Made by a program: the position numbers and the translations under genes. 64,000 nucleotides of DNA, taken from Saprospiraceae bacterium. GTDB lineage: Bacteria; Bacteroidota; Bacteroidia; Chitinophagales; Saprospiraceae. Below are positions 46,640 to 56,400 of this stretch, piece after piece (the first letter of the stretch is position 1; each line of letters begins with the position of its first letter). The stretch covers positions 1-64,000 of the forward strand of contig JAHDES010000025.1 of assembly GCA_020628645.1 (NCBI GenBank), given 5' to 3'. Under the pieces are notes generated by a model. That model worked only from the letters and a program-made list of their open reading frames with translations. It had not been told where the DNA came from and did not search any database.

Positions 46640-47686
46640 ATGAACTACCGTTTCTTCCCTCTACTATTCGTTTTCTTTTTACCCATACTACTTCAAGCGC
46701 AACGTCCATTCCCTCCTGCTCGTCCTATTAACCCAAATCAAACATTAACAAGTATTGCTTTTGGTTCTTGTAATAATCAAGCCAAAACTCAAGAAATGTG
46801 GCGATACATCCTCCAAAATGATCCTGAATTATGGATTTGGATGGGTGATAACATCTATGCGGATACAGATGATATGCGCATGATGACAGCTAAATATCAA
46901 AAACTAAAAGTTAATCCTGCTTATCAGTTCTTTCGTTCTAAATGTCAAATTATCGGTACTTGGGACGATCATGATTATGGTACCAATGATGGTTGTAAAA
47001 CCTTTCCTCAGCGCGATAGAAGTAAAGAATTAATGCTTGATTTTTTAGATGTTCCTGCTATAAACCCTGTTTGGAAACGAAAAGGAGCTTATCAAACCTA
47101 CACCTTTGGGCCAAGAGGAAAACGTGTTAGAGTAATTTTATTAGATACTCGTTATTTTAGAGATGAAAAAATTCTTGCTCCAAAAACAAGTGAGCAACGA
47201 TATTTACCTAACATGAACGGTAGCATGCTGGGAGAAATACAATGGGCATGGCTAGAGAAAATATTAGATGAGAGTCGAGCTAATATTCATCTTATTATTT
47301 CTAGTATTCAATTAATTCCTGAAGAACATGGCTATGAAAAGTGGGCCGATTTTCCTAAAGAAAGACAACGATTGCTTGATCTAATTAATAATAAAAAACC
47401 TAAGAATCCTATTATTTTATCGGGCGATCGCCACATGGCAGAACTGTCTTGTACAGAATTATCTAATTACGAACAAGCTATTTTTGAGATCACTTCAAGT
47501 GGACTAACGCATGCTCGAAAGATTGATAATGAACCTAATGCCTATCGTGTAGGCGATATGGTTTGTAAACGAAATTATGCCATTCTAAAGATAGATTGGG
47601 AGACTACAGTCCCACAATGTACGGTAGAAATTCGAGGAGTAGATAATGAATTATTTATGCGTCATTCGATTCCTCTATCTGATTGA
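46640..47686 (+). CDS. Secreted PhoD-like metallophosphoesterase
   Basis: This 348-residue exported phosphoesterase of the PhoD-like group has a signal peptide (1-20, ...LLQAQ). The metal-binding motifs are FGSCN (about 41-45), GDNIYAD (69-75), TWDDHDYG (about 111-118) and SGDRHMAEL (about 258-266). The family includes alkaline phosphatases and phosphodiesterases that use calcium/iron or manganese. The substrate cannot be read from sequence. It lacks a T9SS sorting domain, so it is periplasmic or leaves by another route. Its last 25 bases overlap the convergent SH3-domain gene. Confidence 0.88.
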   Translation: MNYRFFPLLFVFFLPILLQAQRPFPPARPINPNQTLTSIAFGSCNNQAKTQEMWRYILQNDPELWIWMGDNIYADTDDMRMMTAKYQKLKVNPAYQFFRSKCQIIGTWDDHDYGTNDGCKTFPQRDRSKELMLDFLDVPAINPVWKRKGAYQTYTFGPRGKRVRVILLDTRYFRDEKILAPKTSEQRYLPNMNGSMLGEIQWAWLEKILDESRANIHLIISSIQLIPEEHGYEKWADFPKERQRLLDLINNKKPKNPIILSGDRHMAELSCTELSNYEQAIFEITSSGLTHARKIDNEPNAYRVGDMVCKRNYAILKIDWETTVPQCTVEIRGVDNELFMRHSIPLSD

Positions 47687-48237
47687 TTTCCCAATCGTCG
47701 TCGTTTAAAATAGTGTACTCCAGCACCATACACCCAACCAATATGCCCGCTTTTGGTTCGTACCTTCACCCAAGGTTCATCTGCCATTTCTCCATTTCCA
47801 AGATTAATTTTTTGGGTGAAATCTGTAATCTGCTCTTGATAATAAACTTCTTCAAAAAGGGGTAGTTTTTTAATACTTGTACTATCCAGATGAGGGTGAG
47901 TCCGTACATTCAATTGATCTAAACTTACATACAATTTTGTCATTCCTGAACTAAATGCAGTAGAAGGTGACGCTACCGAAGTCGAGGAATTTGTAGTAGT
48001 TGAAGTATTTGTAGCAGTATTTGCCGTTGAGTGTTCACTCGAAGAAGTGTTTGCTGTATTGGTCGGAGTATCTGTAGATACTGATTCTGGTTCTGCTACT
48101 GTTTCTAGGGTAGGTCTATTTTGAGTTTTTCGTTCATTACATTGATAAAAAGCCCACATGATGAAGCTCATCAAAAAGACGACGACGATTAAAACTTCTA
48201 TACTAGGAAGTAGACCTGATTTCTTTTTTGCTGCCAT
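47662..48237 (-). CDS. Single-pass membrane protein with SH3-type domain
   Basis: This is a 191-residue protein. A short basic N-terminus (MAAKKKSG) is followed by one transmembrane helix (about 9-31). A low-complexity Ser/Thr/Asn-rich linker (about 45-100) leads to a bacterial SH3 domain (about 103-185: LNVRTHPHLDSTSIKKL ... WVKVRTKSGHIGWVYG). The SH3 part would lie in the periplasm, where such domains usually bind peptidoglycan or mediate protein contacts. The start is the ATG at 48237, not the TTG at 48243. The 3' end overlaps the PhoD-like gene by 25 bases. Confidence 0.82.
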   Translation of the reverse strand: MAAKKKSGLLPSIEVLIVVVFLMSFIMWAFYQCNERKTQNRPTLETVAEPESVSTDTPTNTANTSSSEHSTANTATNTSTTTNSSTSVASPSTAFSSGMTKLYVSLDQLNVRTHPHLDSTSIKKLPLFEEVYYQEQITDFTQKINLGNGEMADEPWVKVRTKSGHIGWVYGAGVHYFKRRRLGNQSDRGIE

Positions 48238-48297
48238 TTTCAAGAAATAGTTTTAATAAAATTACATCAAAACTTTTTATTTAAAAAATAAAGCCCC

Positions 48298-48305
48298 TAT
48301 TTTTG
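48298..48305 (+). promoter_or_regulatory. Putative -7 element (TATTTTTG) for dprA
   Basis: It fits TAnnTTTG, 48 bases before the dprA start, in the divergent gap. Confidence 0.4.
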
Positions 48306-48353
48306 TAGGCTGTAATAAATCTTTTGCGTCAAAATACAAAAATTTAACCTTCT

Positions 48354-49454
48354 ATGGATGACCAATTAATCTACAAAATAGGTATTACTAAAATTCCTTT
48401 AGTGGGTAGTATTAACGCTAAAACGTTGATTAGCTATTGTGGCGGTGTCCGTGCTGTATTTGAATCTTCTAAAAAAGAATTACTTCGTATCCCAGGTATT
48501 GGTGAAATGACCGCTAAAAGTATTACTAAACAAACTGTATTACTAGATGCCGAACGCGAAGCTGCTTTTATTGAACAACACGATATTCAAACCTTTTTCT
48601 ATTTAGACGATAATTATCCACAACGTCTCAAAGTTTATGAAGATTGCCCGATACTTTTATACTACAAAGGCAATGCCGACCTTAACCATCATCGAAATGT
48701 CGCTATTGTAGGTACTCGAAAACCTAGCCCTCATGGACGCATTAATTGTGACCAACTCATTAAAGATTTAGTCGATTACGATGTTCAAATCATTAGTGGA
48801 TTAGCATTCGGAATTGATGTTACTGCCCATAAACGTTGCCTTGATTTGAATATTCCAACAGTAGGCGTTATGGGAACAGGATTAGGAATGATTTATCCAG
48901 TTCAACATAAAAGCGTTGCCTATCAAATGTGCGAGAATGGAGGGTTACTTACTGAATACCCTAGTTCTACCACTCCTGAACGAGAACATTTTCCTATGCG
49001 AAATCGTATTATTGCTGGACTATGTGATGCCCTTGTCGTCGTAGAAACGGCAGCTTCTGGAGGATCCATCATTAGTGCTAATATCGCTCATGCTTATAAC
49101 AAAGATGTCTTTGCCATTCCAGGAAGATTAAATGATACCTATTCGCAAGGATGCAATCGCTTGATCAAAACACATAAAGCTTCCTTATTAGAATGCGCTG
49201 AGGATTTAGCGTACAACATGCGCTGGGATCAATTGGATAAAAAGAAAGCAACTGTTCAAAAACAACTTTTTGTCGATTTATCGGAAGAAGAAAAAATAGT
49301 TTTGAATGTTTTAAAAGAAGTGGATACGATTGGAATTGATAAATTAAGCCATTCTTTACAACTTACTCCTTCTTCAATGGCGGGCATTTTATTGGAAATG
49401 GAATTTAAAGGGTTGATTAGAAATCTGCCAGGTAAACAATATATGATGGTATAA
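48354..49454 (+). CDS. dprA: DNA processing protein DprA
   Basis: DprA binds incoming single-stranded DNA and loads RecA during natural transformation. The N-terminal region (about 1-75) has a helix-hairpin-helix-like segment (LLRIPGIGEMTAKSI). The Rossmann-like core carries VGTRKPSPHG, ISGLAFGIDVTAH, GTGLGMIYP, FPMRNRIIAGL and ETAASGGSI. The C-terminus (about 300-366) is a winged-helix DprA module. The length of 366 residues is full. It starts a possible run with the MGMT-like gene 38 bases downstream. Its presence suggests competence potential, but no other com gene is visible here. Confidence 0.95.
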   Translation: MDDQLIYKIGITKIPLVGSINAKTLISYCGGVRAVFESSKKELLRIPGIGEMTAKSITKQTVLLDAEREAAFIEQHDIQTFFYLDDNYPQRLKVYEDCPILLYYKGNADLNHHRNVAIVGTRKPSPHGRINCDQLIKDLVDYDVQIISGLAFGIDVTAHKRCLDLNIPTVGVMGTGLGMIYPVQHKSVAYQMCENGGLLTEYPSSTTPEREHFPMRNRIIAGLCDALVVVETAASGGSIISANIAHAYNKDVFAIPGRLNDTYSQGCNRLIKTHKASLLECAEDLAYNMRWDQLDKKKATVQKQLFVDLSEEEKIVLNVLKEVDTIGIDKLSHSLQLTPSSMAGILLEMEFKGLIRNLPGKQYMMV

Positions 49455-49492
49455 CAGAAAAAAATTATCTCGCTACATCAAATTTAAATTTT

Positions 49493-49969
49493 ATGTCAAA
49501 AAAACAATCTTGGAGAGAATATTTAGAGAGCGTTGATGAAAAAATACATGTAATCACTCCTGAATGGGAACATAAATATGGTAAAGGAAAAATTCTGATA
49601 CCTGCGCCAAGAGATATTGAGAGAATTATCAGACAGGTTGAAAAAGGCAAACTAATTACAGTTGAAATGATAAGAGACTACTTGGCGAAAGAAAAAAATG
49701 TCAAATTAACTGCTTCGACACCTACAAGCATCTATTTGAAAAAAATAGCATTAGCTTCAGAAGAAGAACAAAATCAAAATAAAAAAGAAATAACTCCATA
49801 CTGGAGAGTATTAAAATTAAATGGACTTGTTAATGAAAAATTTCCGGGAGGTCTAGAGACACAACTAATGTTACTAAAAAAAGAAGGACATGATATTGAA
49901 TTATTTGGAAAGAGAAAAAAAGTTCCAAAGGTAGTTGAATATGAAAAATATCTTATTCAGTTGAAATAA
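49493..49969 (+). CDS. Alkyltransferase-like MGMT-family protein lacking the acceptor Cys
   Basis: This 158-residue protein corresponds to the C-terminal DNA-binding domain of O6-alkylguanine-DNA alkyltransferases, but has P102-Y-W-R-V106 in place of the active-site PCHRV. The acceptor Cys is therefore absent. Upstream, GKLITVEMIRDYLA matches the helix-turn-helix entry, and FPGGLETQ matches the segment after the active site. Related short proteins with PWWR are widespread in Bacteroidota. As in ATL proteins, it may bind alkylated DNA and recruit repair, or only bind DNA. It follows dprA by 38 bases. Confidence 0.8.
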   Translation: MSKKQSWREYLESVDEKIHVITPEWEHKYGKGKILIPAPRDIERIIRQVEKGKLITVEMIRDYLAKEKNVKLTASTPTSIYLKKIALASEEEQNQNKKEITPYWRVLKLNGLVNEKFPGGLETQLMLLKKEGHDIELFGKRKKVPKVVEYEKYLIQLK

Positions 49970-50087
49970 GAATTCAATCAAAATGGCAAGAATTCAAATC
50001 GTAATAATCATTCTAGTTGTCTTTTTCAAACAGATTTGATCAAGTCCAATGGTAAGGGATACTTTACACATGAGATCAATATAACAA

Positions 50088-50387
50088 ATGGCCAAAAATT
50101 ATAAGACCTACGACATTCATTGTGCTTCTTGTAGTAAGTATTTACTCACGTATCATAAATATGGTGCGGGAAAAGGAATTCTTCGACTTTACTTTAAAAA
50201 TATTGTTGCTCCAAAAGAAATGGTTCTCCTTCTCCAGCAAAACGATTATCATTCAATCAAAGATGTTCCCAATTTACATTGTCCAGAATGCAATGCATTC
50301 ATCGGTTCGCCAGCCATTAGCAAAGGTCAAAAATGGGTATTCAAAATGCGAAAGGGATATTTTCATCGAAAATTAGTCAAGAATTGA
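50088..50387 (+). CDS. Small zinc-ribbon-like protein
   Basis: This 99-residue cytoplasmic protein has two CxxC knuckles, C12-AS-C15 and C65-PE-C68, about 50 residues apart, which probably bind one zinc ion. Basic residues dominate the tail (FKMRKGYFHRKLVKN). The size and motif recall small conserved proteins of unknown function; a nucleic-acid contact is plausible but unproven. I treat the overlapping 84-codon frame at 50122 as a shadow. Confidence 0.7.
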   Translation: MAKNYKTYDIHCASCSKYLLTYHKYGAGKGILRLYFKNIVAPKEMVLLLQQNDYHSIKDVPNLHCPECNAFIGSPAISKGQKWVFKMRKGYFHRKLVKN

Positions 50388-50390
50388 TAT

Positions 50391-50427
50391 AAAAAACGCC
50401 TGTTCACCAAATAATATGGGAACAGGC
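50391..50427 (-). terminator. Terminator of the 2.6-kilo-residue minus-strand gene
   Basis: On the minus strand an 8-bp GC-rich stem (50427-50420 with 50405-50398) is followed by cg and then six T (50396-50391). It lies 40 bases after the stop of the giant gene and just after the stop of the convergent zinc-ribbon gene. Confidence 0.75.
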
Positions 50428-50467
50428 AAGAAATTATGCACAATAAAAATAATCTTAAAATATAATT

Positions 50468-53400
50468 TTAATTAGTTCGAATAATTATAGGAACACAAAG
50501 GGTGTCATCACAGCTAATACGGATTAAGTAATCTTCTACTTCCCCACTACCTGCTGAGCCATATGGGGTCATATTATCTTCATTGCTCAATCGTATTCTT
50601 ACACCTAAAGGTTGCTCGGAAGCTACTTCAGAAGGAATATTAATGGTTAAATATCCACCCTGACCAAAATCTCCAGTGGCGTCATCTGATAGATCAGTTA
50701 CCCATTCCCCAGGATCATCAAAATCTCCATCACCATTCCAATCAATCCAAGCTTCAATCTCTGCTTGTTGCCCTGTATTATTCGTTACTTCAAAAGGAAT
50801 TCTGACATGCCCCCCAGGTGACCATTGTGTATGCGTCAGGAACGTAATACCATCTTCATCCGCTCCGTCTCCAAGTGCATCCGTATCTTGCTGTCCATCA
50901 AGTTCATTATCTACTATTAGTCCTAAACTTAAACCATCTACAATATGGTGTCCTGCTCCTCCATTGGCAAGTTCTGTTTCGTAGTTTATAGCTCCTGTCC
51001 CAGCTGCTCCGTCAGGTAGATCACCATAATCTACACAGGTGATTACTTCAAATACATTACTTAAAGTGGCACAGATGTCGCTAAGGTTGGAATATTCTAC
51101 GACAAAAGTTCCTGCAGCTGTTGGTGTCCATGTATTGGAGCTACCGTATGCTACAGTTGTCATCGTTCCATCGTCATTAACACGCATCCATTCATAAGTG
51201 GCATACCCTCCTGGTGCCATCATCACTTCCCCAGGACAAAGCGTACCTTCAACCATCACATTTTCAGTAGGTTGTTGTAATACCGAAATCGGGAAATTAG
51301 CACTGAAATCACAAACTTTATCTTCTAATGTAAAAGTTAAATCTACAGCATAAGTAATGTCGTTTTGTGGATCACAAATCATAGGTGACAAACTAGTAGG
51401 ATCATCTAAATAAGTCGATGGTCGCCATAATACACTCATATTACTTTCATAACCCGAAGGAAGACCTAGATTTAAAACCGTACAACCATCACTACAAGCT
51501 TCTATACTTTCGTATGGACCAAAAGTAAACGCATCTAAACTAAAGATGTCGATTTCTGCATTTATTGGATCACATCCTCCTACTTCACTGGAGATCGTTA
51601 TCCTTACAGGACTTGCCAACCCATACCCACTATTAATCGATACATAAATACTATCGCCTGCTTCATTAGGGGTAAAAGATGCCCCCGCTGAAGGAGTAGA
51701 AGTATACGACCATCCTCCACAATTTTCTACTGCAAATACTTCCTCTGGACAAAGCGTAACTTCCGATTCCAAACCACTAAAGATTTCAGGTTCAATGCCA
51801 ATGTATGGATAATCTAAAGTGCTACATACACAACTAGTCGTCTGTTCTACTCTAAATATAGAAGGACAAGATTCATCTTCGTTTACAGTAAAACAGCCCG
51901 TAACTATTTGGTTGGTCCCTGTTGCCATAGTTACCGTTTGGGTAGCTGTTGCTAACAAGGGTTCATAAGCGTCATCTATAATTCCATTTAGATTTAAATC
52001 TCTATAAAGACTAAAGGTCATTCCACTATTATAAAAACTGCCTTCATTGTTTAAATCTACTGTATAACAAATATCCATTGTTCCATCTGGGTTTGGACAA
52101 CGAGAGGTCAAGTTTTGATCATTCACTGTTATAGGTGGAAGAAATTCAAGACTAATAACTGGGTTTACACTGTTTAAAACATTTACGCTACATTCGGAGT
52201 TATCGGCTACACAAGTAATATCTTTTAATTCACTACTTACTTGTACACCTAAATCTAATGAACCACATTCCAGATTGTCAGGTATATCAAAATCTAATGA
52301 CATTACAAATGCCTCATTCGGTCCAATACCATCTGGAATAGTAAAACAAACTTCCGTTATTATTCCATTTACTTGTTCGGTAATATTGGGATTGTGACCA
52401 GCGGGTGATACCCATGCGGCACTACCTAGGGTATAGCCAAAAGTAGCGGTCTCTAATTCTATACAAGCTTTACTTTCGATACTTTCGCCAAAAGGACTGA
52501 TATTTAAATAAGTAAGATTAAGTGTGGCTTGTTGTCCACAATTGGCTTCTAAAGGATCAGCAAATACATAAAACTGAGCGTAATCTTGTGGTAAAGCCCC
52601 ATTGATTAAAATAGGATTACTATTGATGAACATAGAGGTAACGCGTGATTCACAAGGGTCAGCACCAGATGCTTGATAATAAACACTAGTTCCTGATACA
52701 AAATCATCACATATCGTTTCTACATCAAATAAAATTTGTACACGATTGCTATCTTGCGTAGATAAGATTCCAGGCAAACCATTTTGATCAATATAAGAAT
52801 TCCAAACAGCATCTTCATCATACCCATAATTAGTACCAAAGACATTATCCTCTGAAGGATTGGCAATAGGGTCAGGTATAGTAACACAAGATCCCGTAGT
52901 ACCAGGCCCTCCTGGGTAACACATCTGGAAGGAATTCGGTACAAAATTCAAGCCTGAAGGAAACCAGAAGTCTTGCTCAATTTGCGTCAATACTGCGGGT
53001 TTTACATTTTTGATACGGACACCCATAGGTAGCGTCTCACAAAGATTATAGGGACCCATAGGTTGCGGATCCCATTCTGCTTGTATATCTGCTTCTTCGG
53101 CGATATATTGATAACAGGCTTCTTCTACATCACATACTTCTCCATTGGATAATAAGAGTGCCGCTTTGACTGGATCGAGACATCCACTCGTTACTTGTAC
53201 ACAAATTTCTGTATCAACATCTAATCCAACAGGACAAAAGAGCAATTCTGTTATAATCTCAATTCGATCGCAAGCACCCGGTGCCAAATCTCCCATTTGT
53301 ATAGCATAAACAATAGAATTAGCTTTAATATCTGCGACCGCATAAGTATAAAATAAGCCTGTAATCGAACGGATGTTAATGACTTGAATACTATTGGGAA

Positions 53401-56400
53401 CTTCAATACTCGCCACCACATTTTGATGCGTAGCACCACCGCCTGATGAACCAGCACATACTTCAAACACATTGGTTTCATTTCCACCAGCAACATCAGC
53501 GATCAATAATTGTTGTGTACTTGCAGTCAAAGCAGGAAAATCCAAACTATTATCAACAAAATCATTAACGCTTGTCACATTATTGATTGTTTGACGTGTG
53601 GGATTTTGAGTACCTGGACTGGCATCTGGATCGGGAGTAATCAAGCCAAAAGGCCATCGATCAAAATCATCGACGTGTGTAGGCCAAGCTGCTGACCAAC
53701 AAGAATTGGAATTAGAAACCTCATTAGAACCATAAGGATTAATATCCCAAGTATCTATCAAACTCCTTCCATCAGCGATACAACCCGAAACTGGGCCTTG
53801 TAATGAAAAATTATTTTCTGAATATTGTGCTAAGGCTCGCTCTGCAAACTGTGCTTGTATGCTAAAGTCGGTATTTGTAACATCTTCTGGACATAAGGGA
53901 GTTAAAGAATAACGTAGTGTCCAAGAATTACAATCTTCGATACCTCCAACCATGAATACTGGAAAAATTCCGCTGTCGTCATTATCATGATAATATAGTC
54001 GACCAACATTACACGGATCTACATTTCCAGATGTCCAATTCGTTTCGTCACCTACATCGGTATAGGATGCATATTCAAAATTTTGGGCATTATAAAAGTT
54101 TTGAGTTGTCCAACGTAGTCCTCCAAGTTCTGAAGGATCAGTAGCCAAACAGCATAGTCCACCTCCTCCATCATCTACACAAGTCAAATTTCCATAATTA
54201 GTATCAATATAGCTATCTGGGATTGGTATTATTGTTCCATTAGAAAGTTCAATCTCTGCATCTCCTGCATAAATGAAGTTGGCAGGGAAATTAGGTTGTA
54301 GATATTCTAAAAACTCGTACGGTCTATATTCGTTTTGAAACCATGTATCACCATTATCATCTACTACATCTTTAGGAAATGTAAAGGTATATTCCACGGT
54401 CACATCACAATCTTCCACAGTAACCGTATTATTCATATTCACATCATTCGGTAATATGGTATAATAATCTGGCCCTGGATAGCTGCAATCTTCATAGAGT
54501 CCAACCGAACATTCATTTGGATTCGTATTATTTCCTGCAATGTACATTCTTGTACTTAGAAAGTTAGTATTATCTACTGCTAAACCATTAAGCAAAGCAA
54601 TGTCGTAGCCAGGATTATGCACAATTGGAACATAGTGTTCTACATAGATAACATCTCCCGGTTCAAGATCATATTCTGTTATAAAATCTTGGTATACTGT
54701 ATTATAATGATCTTCTGATTCTGTCAAGCCTGGTGAAAGCAGCGTTGTATTGGTTTCTGGACAGGGTTCATTTAAGCCCCAAAACAATGTAAATTCTGAA
54801 TAATTATCTCGATGATCACAACAAGATTGCCCCCATGCTGATCCTAAACTTCCTGTTATGTAATCTTGATATTCTGGTGCTCTTGTTAAATTTTGAACAT
54901 CTTCTTCACAGTATATTCGTCCACTATCTTGTCCCCATTGTCCACCCGATGATCTAAGGCCATTATTTATTAATCGCATACTTGGATAATAATAATTATC
55001 TCTAGTATTATTATCATACTGCTGCATGCTTGTAGGAATTCCAATTTCGGTTATGGGGCCAGTACCTTGATCTTGTATGAACCAGCCAGCAAATTCTGCT
55101 TCTGAATTAAGTGGTATACCAGGTGATGCAGATAAACTTTCATGTTGGGTTACGAATACCCAATATCTATCGGCAGCTTCTAATTGTTCTTGGGTACCTG
55201 TTACTTCTATTCTTAGACGATAATACATGGTATCTCCAGGGAGAAATCGTACTCTTTCTATATCAGAAAGATCTGCTGCTGTTAAAGGGATGGTCATATC
55301 CTTATCTGCATAACCGTAATTTGTTCTTGCGACACTATCTATCATCGCCTCAAATACACAAAGGCAATTTATCCCCGTCCAATCAACATAAGTAACCATC
55401 ACATCACAAGCTCTTACCGTTTCGCAAGCTGGCGCGCAATCATTACATACTTCTATAGCTCTAACGGTATAAATAAAGTCCGTTGCTGTAGCACAATGTC
55501 CCAAGTATTCAAAATTCCAGTTGTATTCGTCCAATAGTGTTGGATTTGCCGAGCCTGCAGGAATGGTTAAGGTGTGTCCTAAAGTATCGGTCTGTCCAGT
55601 AATTGGATTCGTATAAGTAGTATATTCAAAAGTAACACCATTCACAGGAACGTTTTGATAGGTAGCACTTCCCGTTTCATAGCGAACATATTTAGATTTT
55701 GAATTGGTGGTAGATATTTCAAGATAGATGTCACCAGGATTTTGGCAAGTTCCAATTCCTTCACTATTAAAAGTATAAGAAAAGTCATAAGGCGGAGATG
55801 GTGCTCCCCAAGTATTAACAGGTGTAGTATAAACGTGCGTGCGTTCGGAGTTTCCAAAAAGTAAGGCATTAACAGTCCATTCTGTTTCTCCACCTCCATA
55901 GGTAAAACCCATGTCTGGGCTAATATCTGCAAAACTTTGGAAGGTTTGACCACAGTTTCGAAGCCCTCGTACGTCGATTTGGTCAATCGTACAAGTAAGA
56001 CCATTGCTTGCACAAGGTATTTCATCTCCTGGGCAACTCAAGTCAATGGTGACATTGACATCTATGCTTTGTCCTCCCGGTAAATCATCATATAAACCAT
56101 CATTATCTACATCATCTAAACCACCAGCTCCATCTAAATCGCTCGTCCAACTACTAAAATCGAGTTCTACGGTATTAGATACAATATTATAATGCGTACC
56201 TTCTATCATATTGACACCATTAATAACAATAGAAGAGGTTCGACTGATTCCTAAATCACAGGCATCCCACCGCAATACTAAATCTTCCCAAAGACCATCT
56301 AATGGGTTCGCATTAGAAGAGGTAATATCAAAATTGAGCAACATAGGCGCTCCACAAACTTGTCCTTGCGTAAAACTGCTACTTGAAGTTGTTGCATTTG

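Noticed and set aside
50122-50376. An 84-codon frame inside the zinc-ribbon gene
   Set aside because: It overlaps in another frame and shows no motif, whereas the main frame has two CxxC knuckles.
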